DNA from: Eimeria necatrix
Lineage: Eukaryota > Apicomplexa > Conoidasida > Eucoccidiorida > Eimeriidae
Assembly: GCF_000499385.1 (NCBI RefSeq)
Contig: NW_013653372.1
Coordinates: forward strand, 1-40,872
Direction of reading: 5' to 3'
DNA length: 40,872 bases
Both the position numbers and the translations under genes were made by a program. Of the stretch, positions 12,401-24,036 are shown one piece after another (the stretch's first letter is position 1; each line of letters begins with the position of its first letter). The notes below the pieces were generated by a model. It was not told the origin of the DNA and did no database searches. It saw nothing but the letters and a program-made list of their open reading frames with translations.

Positions 12401-15400
12401 CGTCCCTCCGCCTTCTCTTCAGTGGACACTCTGGCAGCTGCAAACCACTATTGACTCCATATTGTTCGTCACTTTTTCTTTTCAGCTGCTGTTGCCTTAC
12501 CGCTAATCGTGGGACTGCCAGCTAGCTTATGTCATTTGCGTGGTTTGCAGCAGCAACAGCTATAGTCACTCCCGTAACTGCAGTGATAGAAGAAGCAGAG
12601 GCGGCCCGCTTGTTTTGTTTTTTTGCGCTGCTCAGGGTTGGAAGAGAATCAGCAACGGAAAAATCAGGGGACACAGAGTTAGCGAAGAGCAGCAACAGCT
12701 GCCAGCAAGAACAACAGCAGCGGATGCAGGAGCAGGAAGCTGGGGAAAAGCTGCTGCTCCAGCAGCTAGCTGCCACGTTTGGCGTCTCCTCAGCTCATCG
12801 CCGCAGCGAAGAGATTTCCCTCCTTGAGACTTCTCTTAAGGTTAGCAACTGGCCCGCTGACGCCTTTCGCAGATTTTTAGATTTATGTTCCTCTATCTTG
12901 GTGTGTTGATGCCTGCTTCTGTGCATGCTGTCTGTCTGCGCGTTCGCGTCTTTACCGCATTTTTGTCCATTTTCTCTTGCAGCTTTCTTGAAATGGAAGC
13001 ATCAGCTTTGCTGCTGCTTCCATTTCAAGAAAGCTGTAGCTCCTGTATGTATGGTCTGCTGATGAAATTTTTTCAATTATAGGCGTTTGACATCACACCT
13101 CAGCCACAAGTGCGCCGTTTTGCTACGTCTGCGTTGTGGTTTGGCAGGTTGTCGAGGTATTGCTGTCTCCACAGAGCCTTTCGTCACGGTGGCCGGAGCT
13201 GCCCTGGGGCAGAGGGGTAGCACTGCGGCTACGGGATCTGCTGCAGCTGCTGTTAGGCGTGGGCGCTGCACTGTCAGCCGAGGTGCCAGTGGCAACCGCG
13301 AAGGCAGAGAGCACTAACGGTGCAGCAGCAAGGCTTGCAACATCAGAACAGCCAGCGGAAGTGTGGGGCAGAATTTGCCTTGCTGCAACGTGTAAGCTAC
13401 CGCCTCTGCGATAGCTACAGTAGTTCCTGACTTCAAACGTATCTCTGCTTTACAATCGTTGCGCACTTTTTCGTTTGTCTGTTTCTGTGTTTCAGCTGCG
13501 CCAGGACAAGCAGCAAAGCATGCGAGGGCGTTTCAGCACTTTTTTAGTGCAGGTGTGGCTGAGCGTGCTGCGCTTGCCTTGATGCATGCAGCAGCAGTAG
13601 CGCTTGACGCCCACCCTGAGCGGCAGCAGCAACAGCAGCAGCTCATGCCGGTGAAAGAAGCGCAGCAGCTCCTTGATGTTGCCGGAGACTTGCTGTACGC
13701 AGTTTCTGTGGCGCTGCAGTGCAGCGGCTGCAGTAAGAAAGAGGCTAGCGGAACAACAGCTCCAGGAGCAGAAGTGGATAAGGAACGTAACAGCAGGCTT
13801 CAACGCGCCATGGCATGGCTAATGCTGTTGCAGCGGCATTCCGCAGCGGCACGTGGCGAGGCTCTAACAGCACCAGCCGCTACTGCTGCGGCAGCAGCTT
13901 TCACCGACGATGGGGCGACAGATTTTGATAGGGGGGAGGGGTCTGCAGCGGCCTTAAGTGCACTGTTGCTGCTTCTTGACGACCTTGACCCTCAAAAGCA
14001 GTTTCAGCACCAAGGAGAGGAGAATAGTCTCCTGCCGTCTTTGGATCACCTTCGGTCTCAGGCTGTCGCTGCGGTGATTGCCGAAGGCCTGGAGGTACAT
14101 GAGTTGCTTCAGTCTGATCCCCGCGCGGCTGCGCTTTTCGCCACTTCCACCACTACCAAACAGTGCCACCAGCGACAGCAGCATCAGGAAAAGGAGATAC
14201 CGGAAGATAAGGCGTCGTTCGAGTCCGTTTCGTCTAGAGTCTTGAGCGCAGAGGTTGAAGCCTCCCTGCTCGCTGCCGTTGCTGCTGCACAGCAGCAGCT
14301 GGATGCTGTCTCCAAGCGAGTGCATGCAGAGATACATGAGCGAACAGTAGCAGCTGCAGCTGCAGCGGACGATGAACAGCAGCCGCAGCCGCAGCAGCAG
14401 CAGCAGTCTTCGCAAACGAGCATACTTAGCGCAGAAACGCAAGAAGAAGTTCTCTGTCTTATCCAGTCATTCGTCCCATTCTTCTCTCGGGTGTCTAGGC
14501 AGCTCTCTCTACTCTCTGCCTCAGAGCTGGACTTGGGTGCGGGGAAGGTCCCCCCCGCTGTGGAAATTTGCCCCACAGTACACTCGTTTGTTTTGTCTCT
14601 CATGTCTCTTTATGGAGACATCTTCGCTGTATTGGCCCTTCGCGCAGCTCGGTCACTGGATGATTGTGTTTTCCCTTTTGCTGCCGTCACAGCAGCAGCA
14701 TCAGCAGCAGATACGGCTGCAAAAACTTTACGGGGTTGCCCCTTCCCATCCGCCGAATTGAAGGAGGATTTCGTCTTAGGTGTTGTTTCTTCGCTTCCCG
14801 TTCTTCTGTCTTCTTTGCAGGCCTTCAGAGTTTTTCTCTACGATACTCCAGAGGCCCCTCTTGCTGCATCTGCATCAGCAGCACCACCTGCCGCAGCACC
14901 AAGAGGTGCAGCAGCAGTGCAAATATCAGAGGATAACGCAATGTCAGACGCTCCTGATGCGCAGCGACAGCAGTATCTGCAGCAGCAGCGGCTGCAGGAA
15001 TCTGCGGCAACTGCAGTGCCAACTGCTGAGTTGTTGGGTGAAAGCGGAAAATTGCCTTCACTTGCTGCTGGAGTCTGTATGTGGGGAGTTGCTGTCGGTT
15101 CTCCATTTGCTCGTTTGGTGGCTCCGCTGTCTCCGCAGCAAATAGCGGAAGACCTCAAACTAAAGCCTGACAGCAGCGGCAGCGGCGGAGGCGGCGCTCC
15201 TCTCCTTGCCACCGCGTTAGGGGCACCTATTCCTGTCTCGACTATATTCGCTGCAGGTGTTCCAGTGTCAGGTTGTTTCCTTCACCCGACAGTGGTACGC
15301 CTTGCCGTGGGTATTTCATCGTTTATTTTGGCGGAGCTCGTTGCTGTTGCTTCTGTCTGCTGCTGCTGCTTCCTTACGGGTGAAACGAAGAGGTTTAGCA

Positions 15401-18400
15401 CTTTGCCCATAGCGGGGTTGCCAGCGGGGGCAGCGGCAGGGGCCCTGAACAACAGCTCTTCAGGAGGAGCGGCGGCAGCAGCGGCAGCCGCAGCAGTTAC
15501 TGCGGCAGTTACAGCACGAAAGGGAAGCCTGTGGAAGGACGTTGTGAACAGCAGCCAGATCATTCGGTTGGGGCTATGCGCTCTGCTGCAGCTGGCGGGA
15601 GCTCCCCTGGAATGTGCAGGGACAGCTGGTCAGCCTCAGGCAACAGGTTCGTCGGCAGCTCCTATCAGAGTCCGTTGGCAGATGCATCCCCTGACTTTCC
15701 TGGCCCCGACAAATAACCAAGTCGTATCCCCTGGAGGCGATGGCTGGGGAGGGTTGTGTAGCTCGCCTGTTCTGGGAGCCTCGCAGCAGCAGCGTGATGG
15801 GACCGCTACAGCAGCGGGTGTCGGAGGTGCAGCAGCAGGTGGTACTGTCCTCAACGGAGGGGGTGTAAGCATCTTTGAGACGGCTGACGAAAGGGCAGCC
15901 CTGGATGCGAGTGAGTATGCGTTGAGACTGGCCCATTTGGTATGGGGAGCGGTGGAGGTGGAAGTGGCTGTAAGAGAGCTGCAGGACATCGGCGCTCAGC
16001 AGCAGACTTCTGGGACCGCCGCTGCTGCTGCTGCAAATGCAGCTGCTGAAAAGGTCAAGGCAGCGTCTGCTGCTGCTGCTACTACAGCTGCAACGCCGAT
16101 TCCGCCAAGCGGAGGCATCAGTGGCGGAAGCAGCAGCAAGAGTAAACGCAGCCAATCACACTACCCCAAGCCCCCTGTTTCGCAACCCTTACCACTTCAG
16201 TGCCTCCCTGGCTGGCTTCGCAGTTGTTACTGGAGCGAGGCAGAGCTCCCCTGGGACAAATCAGATGCTGAAAAGGAGTCGGAAGCGGAGACGGAGGTAA
16301 GCACGTTACGGGTGGACACGAGGGCACAGAAATCGGTTTGATGTTCTTTTTAAGGCTGCTTCCATGCCTATTGCAGATGTTGGTGGGCAGGATGGTGCTG
16401 GATTACTGTAGTAGCTGCGTTGCCATTTGCTAGTGCCGCTTTGGTTGTGATGCTGCAGCGAGGCCTGAAGCAAGCAGCGGGAGTCGAGCTGTTTTTGCCA
16501 CCCGGGATAGCGACGTCTTGTCTGCCGCTTTCTTGTCTCCTCGTTGCTTTGCGATGCTTGCGTATACCTGCCATACGGAGATACGAGCGCGAGCTGCAGC
16601 CTTTAGCAGCCGCATCTGCTGCTGCAGCGGCAGCAACAGAGCGGCAGCAGCCGCAAGTGACTAAAGAGACCCTGGCCGCAGTTACCTGTTGCAGGAATGT
16701 TTTTGTTCTGGTACCCCTCGCTGGGAGGTTGATGCTGCTCTCCCGTGCTGCAACAGCAGCACCTGCGCTCGCTCCAGGTGACGTCCCTGCTGCTCCCTTG
16801 GCTGCACGGGATGCAGCAGCAGCAGCTGCTGCGGCTGCACGGGGTATCCCTCTGTTATGGGGCCCTCCTGGAAGTCACGCAGCCGCTGCTGCAGCAGCAG
16901 CTGCCGCAGCAGAGGCCAATGGATGGAGGTGGGAGGCTTCTGAAGTGTACGACGTGACGGGGGACATATCTTACAAGCTCGCTTGCTGCTTTATGCTGCT
17001 GTACGGGCAGCCTCTACTGCCTCGTCAGCCGCCGCCTCTAGACAAGTTGACTATACAGACAACGAAGGAGAAGCTTAAAAATACATTTATCGAAGTATCC
17101 CTCCCCACTACCATGCTTGGGGTGTACATACACCGCAGTGTGCAGAGGTGCACTGGATGGAGTCTTCATGAGAACGTATGCCTGATACTACTGCCAAAAT
17201 TTGCGCTAGTAGAAGCAACTGTGGCTAGAGCAGCTCTTGAATGCATATTTGCCACTAAGTGCACATAGAGTAGAATGCCTTGATGTCCACAGGTGTCAAG
17301 TCACTGTAAGCCTGGATGCATCATCGTTCTGTCTCGTTGCTTCTTGTCTTGTGCCTTTTCAGTCCTTCGCTGTCAATTCCCTACTGGCACCTTCGCGAGA
17401 GACGCGCGAGTTTGCGCGGTTCGCGGTTTCTGCTGTGGATCTGTTTTGTTTCAACAGCGCAAAGCCCCCAGAGGGCAGCAGACCGTCCTGTGTTCCTCCT
17501 TTCCTCACAAATTGCAGCAACAGCAGCAATGCCAGTGCATGCTTCTGCTGCAACAACAACGGGGATAGTTTGTGGGAATGTTTAGGGGAGCCCCTGGCGG
17601 CTCCCCCTTACCTCCGTCGATTTTTAATTGACTCGAATGGCGTCGGGTCAGTCTCTCCGTTCACGCTGCCGCACAACACTTCGAGGTCCTGCTGTCTTCC
17701 CACTTTGCTATCGGTGTGTAGTTACGGCCGAGCAGAGGAGTTGTCGCTCCTTTCCCCTGCTCCCAAACCACATTTTCCATTTTTCATGCAGTTCATACCT
17801 AGGCATCAGCAGCAGCAGGTGCTGGTGCCTGATCGCATTGCCCTGACACCCCTCGCCGTGCTGCAGCACCACAACACGGAAATGCAGCAGCTGCTGCAAC
17901 AGCAAACGGCGTTGATGCTATTGCTGCTGCCGCCTGATGCCGCTCATATGCTGCGCAGCCAGTCACTTGCTGCAGTAGGGGGGCGTATACCTCCTCTTCC
18001 GCTCCTCGAGGCAGCTCTCCAGGTGCCTGCTGCTGCTGCACCATTTGCCGCGGTTGTTGGTGCATCAAATGCCGTTGCTGCTTCTGCTGTGGAGCTGCTC
18101 ACATCACGGCCCACGCATCTGTTGCCAGCATCCCTGAGGCAGTACCCGCTGCATTTACTGCTGCAGCTGCTGCAGTCGCAAAGGTCTGCTGCAGCAGAGA
18201 TTGAGGCCCTCGAGAGAATAGGCTTGGCGACAAGAGCAGTAGCGGGAGGGCCCCCGAACAATCCGTTGCTTTGGGAGGCACTGCGGGCGGTACTGGTGGA
18301 GTTGACGCTACTGCTATGCGACCGTTTCGCCTCCACTGGAGGGTGGAAGCAGCAGCTAGAGCTTCAGCAGGAACAACAGCAGTATTGGGAGTGGGTGGTT

Positions 18401-21400
18401 GCCGAGGGGGAAAAGGTGCCTTCTGCTTTTGTGCTGGTTTTGTTGTTTGCTCAAGCTCAACTTGTTGCCAATGTGACGGCCGCACTATGGCGGTGCTTCG
18501 TGGAACTTAACCGTAATAGAACCAAAGCACAAGCAGCAGATGGTACGGCCGATGAAATGTTGTTGGACACAGTCAGGGCCTTCAGTCCCAAACATCTCAG
18601 CGGGGCGGAGGCCGAATGGTCCTACCTTGCGGCTAAGACAGATGCGCTCTTGCTTCTGCTGCTGCAGTTCTCTCACTTAAAGTCACACGCAGCAGCAAAA
18701 GCAGGGTTAGCTGCAGATGCGCCGGAAGGTGTAGGTGGCGCAGCTCCAATGGCTGAGGATTCGGATTCCATTAGCAGCAAGGGAACACTTGCAGCGGCAG
18801 ATATTGCATTGCAGCACGCACAGTGGTGGCGGCGAGTGGCAGAGTGCCGCCGTCTTTCATCTCTGTTTTGTCTTTCGTCTCTTGCTGGCAAGGGTGAGGA
18901 GCTTAGTGAGCGACAGCAGCATATTAAGCAGCAGCGTGGCGTGTCAGTAAACCTCTCTTTCCGTCAGTTGCTCTCTTTGGCTTCCAGCAGCAGCAGCAAA
19001 AGCACAAAGAAGGACATACTACTGCTGTACGGCTTTGCAGTAGAGGCGAGCCGTCTTCTGTCGTTTGTCTTCAACGGGTCCTTGCCGGAGAGTTCCTGTG
19101 AAAGTCTTGCTGACTGGGTAGAGCCTCTGAAAGAGGGAGCGGAGGAATTAGAGGGCAGTGACACCATAAAGAATGCCTTGGGTTTGTCGGCTTCATTTGA
19201 GAGGGCACGGAAGTGGGCGGAGCCGTCTGCTTTCTTTTTTTCTTTGATGTTAATCCGCTCAAAGTGCTTCAGAAGGATTGCTGCAGCCGCTGCTGCACCG
19301 CCGGCAGCAGAAAACTGTGTTGGGCAAGGCAACGATACAGCTGCGGCTGCTGTTGCCGCCGTTGCTGCCGCAGCTGAGGCTGCCTATCCCCAACGCCATC
19401 CAGATATTGTTGCGCTGACGGCAGCTGCTGCAGCAGCGGGCCAGGCCAATGCAACAGAAATCAGCAGCAACGCTCCCAACGGCGACAGCAAAGCCGATGC
19501 ATCGCAGCTTGCAGGAGCATACGGCGCGGCAGCAGCTGCGGGTGTGGCAGGAACAGGAGCAGCAGCCGGAGGCGCCCAGAAACCAGGCGCTGCAGCAATG
19601 GCTAGCAGTTTGAATGCAGTCGCGCTCTGCGATGCTGCTGATGCTTTGCTGGTGTCCTGCATCCAAGCTTTTGGGGCGGACAGCATGTTGAGGAGTGAGG
19701 GGAAGCCGCAGCAGTTAGTGCCGTCCTCCCCTCGCGGCAGCAACTATCTGAACCGGCCTTCTGACGGCTCCAGCAGTAACAGTAATGTTGGCAGCAACAG
19801 CAGCATCAACGATTGTGGAGGTGACGAGACAAGCGGGAAATCGGAAGCGCGAGAGGATGGCCGTCGATTTGTGTCCTGCCACGTGTCTCTCCAGCTGTTC
19901 TTGCAGCATGCTGGTGATATAGAGAGCCTTGTTGAAGCAGAAGGGGACCTTATGCCGCTCGTGTTGCCACTGTATAGGCTGCATGCGCTGCGGGTTAGGC
20001 TGCTGCTACAGTCGGGGGGAAGATTGTGGCGCCTCGCTGCTCTTTTCCCATGGAAGTACAACAGCAAACATCAGCATCGTGAGGCGATTGAGGCTTTAGA
20101 CGCGGCACTGTATATGTGGCGAACGGGCAAAGTAGAGGCTCTTCTGCAGCAGCAGCAGCAGCAGCAGCTGGTGCTTCCGGGTGACCACTTGCTGCCCCTG
20201 CGTAGCGAAGCAGATGTTATGAGGGACGCTGTTGATGCTCTACAATATTTAGCATCCAAAAGGTAACTTATTTGTTTCCAATATTGCTTGCTTTTCATTT
20301 TATTCTCGCGCATCTTGTCCCCTGAGAATAGCTTGCTATTTTCTCCGCTTGCTGTTTTCTCCGCCACTGCTCCCTGTTAGCTACTTATGCATACCTCTTC
20401 ATCTCGCCCTTTGCGCGTTTTCTCTGTTTCTTCGTAACTGTGTCGTGCAAGGACACAGAGATGCACGGCATGCGTGTATAAGCTGTTGGGTGGAAGTACA
20501 GAAAATTGCCCTTGTGCCCGAGCCTGCATGCATACGCATCCAGAACATTCTGCATTTGCTCCTACTTACGTATGCAACGGGTGGATATATAAGTATTAGT
20601 AATTTACTTATAAATGGATTTTGCACACTTGCTTACGCTCCAATATGATACAGTTCGGTCGTAGGGCACTACGCAAGAGCATTGAGTAGCAACTTATGAT
20701 AAACGTCGGCTGCCATTTGATTTTCTCGTCTGCTTCTAAATCGTTACCTGTGGCTGTTTATAATTGCCTGTTTTATGCCAGCCGTTTATCTTTCGCGTGC
20801 ATTCGTTTATCTGCCAAGGCCCACAGTTTGTTACATTTTTTGATTCAGGCAACTGGGCCTGTGGGCTTCCACGCCTCGTTACCTGGTGACGCGTCTGTGC
20901 TTGGCTGCGGGCGAGTTTGGGGCTGCATGCAAGCAAATGAAGCACTTGTTTTCGCGCGGCTCCATCAGATTAGCTCCTCCTGACTCATGGATGAGCAACC
21001 AGTACCAGGCGTTCAGGGCCCGCCGTCGCAGCTTCGATTGCAGACGTCTGAAAATATGCTACCTCCTTCACGACACAATCAGGGGACTCGCACAGGGCGC
21101 TCTGGCTGCAGCTGAGGAGGGGAAGCAGCAGCAGCTTCAGGAGCAACAACATCGACAAGCAAAGGAACAGCAACAGGCCGTTGTGTTGCCTGAAGGGTGG
21201 GTGTATGGTGGAGTGGAGAGAATAGAGAGGTTGGATGAGCTGCACGCAGCGATGAAGATTCTTGTGGAGGCTTTGGACGTGCAGCTGAAGTTGCTGCGTC
21301 GGTTGCAGCTGCGACTTCAGCAGCAGCAGCTACAGCAACAGCAGCAGCAGCAACAGCAGGAGGCAGTGGATGAGGAGGTACGACTGACCAGCGTGCCGTT

Positions 21401-23303
21401 GCAAGTGGAGATAGTGCGCCTTCTGATGACTGTTGCCACTGAAGCTTTTGCGGCGCTGACGGATGCAACTCCGGAGGTGCTGGACATGAACGAAATGAGA
21501 CAGGCAATTAGCATCATGTTTCCACAGAACGAGGTCCCTCCGGCTGAGTTGCAATGCACGTATACTCCAGATACAGCCGCTATTGACAAGAGGTTGCTCG
21601 TCTTTCTGCGTGATATGGTCTCTTCTACCCGTTCTTGTCTCCAAGATCTTTCTGAGGGCGCCGACGGGGAGTTGCAAGGGATTCCCGGGGATAACGCGGA
21701 CGGTCCCTTCCACGTGCTGGAGTGCCTTTTCGTGCAGCTGGAATCGGTATTTGTGGCTGCATGCAAGAAGCTTCTTTACTGCAACCCCCCAGCGTCGCAG
21801 CATGCAGTTAGTATGCGTCTCAGCATGGGCCAGCAGGTTCGCTGCAGCACACAAATGAGAGAAATCGATGAAGGCAGGGAGGCACAGGCTGCTCTTCAGA
21901 AAGCCCTTAGGGCAGACGGGGGCTTGGGAAGTGGCGGGGGTGTGACAGGAAGGGGAAGAGGCAGGGGCAGAGGAGGATATGGGGGCAGGGGAGCAGCGGC
22001 TGCTGCACGAGCTGCTTCCGCAGCAGCCGCTGCCTCGGCTATTAGTAGCACTCCTGCTGCTTCTGCTGCTGCCGCTGCTGTCGGCGCTGCCACCACAAGG
22101 AGCATCAGCAGACAGCAACGCAGAGCGGCCCGCAGCCAAAAAATGGGCGGGGAGTATTTTGAGGGCCACATCTCTGATGGGGAGCAAATACGTACAACAG
22201 AAGACACGTCACAGCAGCAACAGCAACTGCTTCAACTGCAGCAGCAGCAACAGCAGCAACGGAGGCAGGCGCAGCTGCAACCGCAGCAGGAGCCACTTAA
22301 GCAACAGCGCTTGCCGCAACACCTGCAGCCACAGCAACAGGTCCAGCAGCAACAGCTCCTGCAGCAACAACTGCAACAACAACAGCAACTGCAGCAACAG
22401 CAGCGCCAACTGCAGCAGCAAGCGCAATTGCAGCAGTTGCGCCAGCCACAGCTCCAGACTCACCAGCTGCAGCAGCAGCTACAACAGCAGGCACAACAGC
22501 AGCAATTGCGCCAGCCGCAGTTACAGCAGCTGCAGCAGCAGGCACAGCAGCTGCAGCAGCAGGCACAACAGCAGCAGTTACGCCAGCCCCATCTGCAGGC
22601 ACAGCAACTGCAACAGCAGGCACAGCAGTTGCAGCAGCAGTTGCAGCAACAGCAGCAGCTGCGCAGTGTGCCGACACATTTGCAACAGTTGCAGCAACAG
22701 CAATTGCAGCAGCAGCAGCAGCTACATCAGCAAACGCTACAGCAGCAATTGCAGCAGCGGCAGCTGCAGGCGCAACAGTTGCCCCAGCCCCAAATCCAGC
22801 AGCAACAACAGCAGCTGCAGCAACAGCTGCTCCAGCAGCAACTACAGCGTCAGCAGCAGCTGCAGACACAGCAAAGGCAGCAGTCTCTTTCAACACCTCA
22901 GCTACAGCAGCAGTTACTGCTGCAGCAACGTCAGCAGCAGTTGCTGTTGCAGCAGCGCCAGCAGCAGCTGCTGCATCAGCAGCACCTTTTGCAGCTTCAG
23001 AAGTCTGGCTTGACGGGAAAAGAACAACAGCAAGTAGGCACTGCAACCCAGATGCAGCAGCAGCAACTGCAGTTGCAGCACCACTTTCTCCAACAACAGC
23101 TGCTTCAGCACCAACAGCTGCTACAGCAGCAGCAGCAACAACTGCTGCAGCAGCAGCTGCAGCAAGGCGTTGCTGACAAACGTGGCCCTGCATGGGCGTC
23201 TCCAGGGGAGCAGCAACAAAAGAAGCAAAGAGCTGGGGGAGGAAATATTAGCAGCAGCAGTAGCGGCGCTCCAGGTGAGGCCGAGGAGCTTCAGCAGCAG
23301 TGA
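9500..23303 (+). CDS. CABIN1/HIR3-family histone-chaperone subunit, giant
   Basis: Likely homologue of CABIN1/Hir3, the TPR subunit of the HIRA complex that deposits histone H3 independently of replication. Proposed exons: 9500-9920, 10143-11304, 11418-11745, 12027-~12467, ~12526-12840, 13148-13391, 13496-16296, ~16377/16415-~17121, 17363-20262, 20849-23303; about 3,900 codons. Family resemblances occur in the family's order: a TPR pair (GNYEDSLLCYTESL; then FALESALLLSPGH with LLLQGDFPAAAKAL), the CF-xx-LYG motif near 16985 (SYKLACCFMLLYGQP), LPLYRLHALRVRLL near 19970, and a late helical repeat (YLVTRLCLAAGEFGAA) near 20900 followed by RRRSF and a Leu-rich helix. Poly-Ala, Gln and Ser tracts interrupt the domains. 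The last exon has an RGG-type Gly/Arg stretch (about 21928-21993) and ends in a tail of about 320 Gln-rich residues. Junction phases agree except between 16296 and the next block. ATG 9500 is the first in the open frame, so the start is provisional. Family call 0.65; single-gene reading 0.8. Confidence 0.65.
11665..11692 (+). repeat. CAG microsatellite in exon (poly-Gln)
   Basis: CAA followed by eight CAG units and a final partial unit, read as nine Gln in the third proposed exon of the CABIN1-like gene. It is typical of the homopolymer tracts throughout this gene and likely variable in length between strains. Confidence 0.9.
12980..13036. repeat. Perfect 22-bp hairpin inside an intron
   Basis: CAGCTTTCTTGAAATGGAAGCA (12980-13001; 22 nt) is exactly matched by its reverse complement at 13015-13036, with a 13-nt loop. 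It lies in the proposed intron 12841-13147 of the CABIN1-like gene, between a GTTAGC donor and the acceptor TTTGGCAG at 13147. No Ser or Ala codon bias extends through it, so it is not a coding repeat. A pre-mRNA stem-loop, a small-RNA precursor or a small inverted duplication are the options. Confidence 0.9.
22212..23165 (+). repeat. CAG/CAA-rich coding tract (Gln-rich tail)
   Basis: Nearly 1 kb of mixed CAG and CAA with interspersed CTG, TTG, CGC and CCG, read as a Gln-rich tail with Leu, Arg, Pro and Ala in the last exon of the CABIN1-like gene. Mixed CAG/CAA use, rather than pure CAG, suggests the Gln content is maintained at protein level. The same DNA gives long Ala/Val-rich and Leu-rich frames on the minus strand, which are artefacts. 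Confidence 0.9.
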
Positions 23304-24036
23304 TGAACAAATTCGTCGCTTTGTCTAGTTCATTTATTGACTGTCACGGTTTGTGGCCGTTGCTGTTTCCGCTGCTGCGATTGGGGACAACCGTTGCAGC
23401 TGTTGCAGCTGCTGCAGCAGCAGGGGCCCGCAGTGTAAAAGGAGCTCTGAACAGAAGTGAGCTCATTTGCTGTTTAATGCTTTGAATCATTATTAGTCTA
23501 GTGCGCGTCTTCACTGGTCAAACGTAGAGACAACGGCAGTTGCGCTGCGGTAACGGAGCAGCCATCGCCACTACTTTGCGATGCTGGCGCTCGAGTACAA
23601 GGGGGCGGCTACTTTCCTTGATTTCAGCCGTTCACGCGTTGAGTGGCTTCCAGGTCAAACGCTTTTGCATAGGCATAGGTTGCGAGAAAGCTCTTCAGGC
23701 AGGATTGAACAGCAGATGGTACTCAGAAAGCTCATCAGGCGCCTCTGCTTCAACAACTGCCGTCAGTCCCCAGTACTGCCACACCGGCGGCCGCAGTTCA
23801 TACGGTTGCGCTTAGGCAGTAACGCTACACAGCAGGGAATGATATCGCCAAAAAAAGTACGTGGTGTTTTAAGGTCCAAATGGAAACCTGCAATATAGAG
23901 GGACCGGCGATGCGGGGTAGCGGTAGTGGCAGCAACGCCCTCGACCGCTACACTTGCCAACATTGCGGGTGCCCAGCAGCTCCGCGGCTTTCCCCTACAC
24001 ACGGTAGAAATGCTGTAGCTGCACACTCAACGAAAG
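23304..24036. other. Intergenic region between convergent genes
   Basis: This lies between the stop of the CABIN1-like gene (plus) and the stop of CBP20 (minus), so both 3' UTRs should fall here. The only candidate is the small frame at 23581-23898, listed separately. Confidence 0.7.
23581..23898 (+). CDS. Possible small basic protein, 105 aa
   Basis: An ATG-started frame of 105 codons, very rich in Arg and Lys (for example LRESSSGRIEQQMVLRKL and PQFIRLRLGS), low in acidic residues and without repeats. Composition would suit a small organellar ribosomal protein, but I do not recognise one. It lies in the expected 3' UTR zone of the CABIN1-like gene, which lowers the odds. It could be a chance frame. 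Confidence 0.25.
   Translation: MLALEYKGAATFLDFSRSRVEWLPGQTLLHRHRLRESSSGRIEQQMVLRKLIRRLCFNNCRQSPVLPHRRPQFIRLRLGSNATQQGMISPKKVRGVLRSKWKPAI

Noticed and set aside
22297..23193. 298-codon minus-strand frame, Ala/Val-rich
   Set aside because: It is the reverse reading of the CAG/CAA tract of the CABIN1-like gene. Its composition is only what CTG/TTG runs give in that frame, with no domain.
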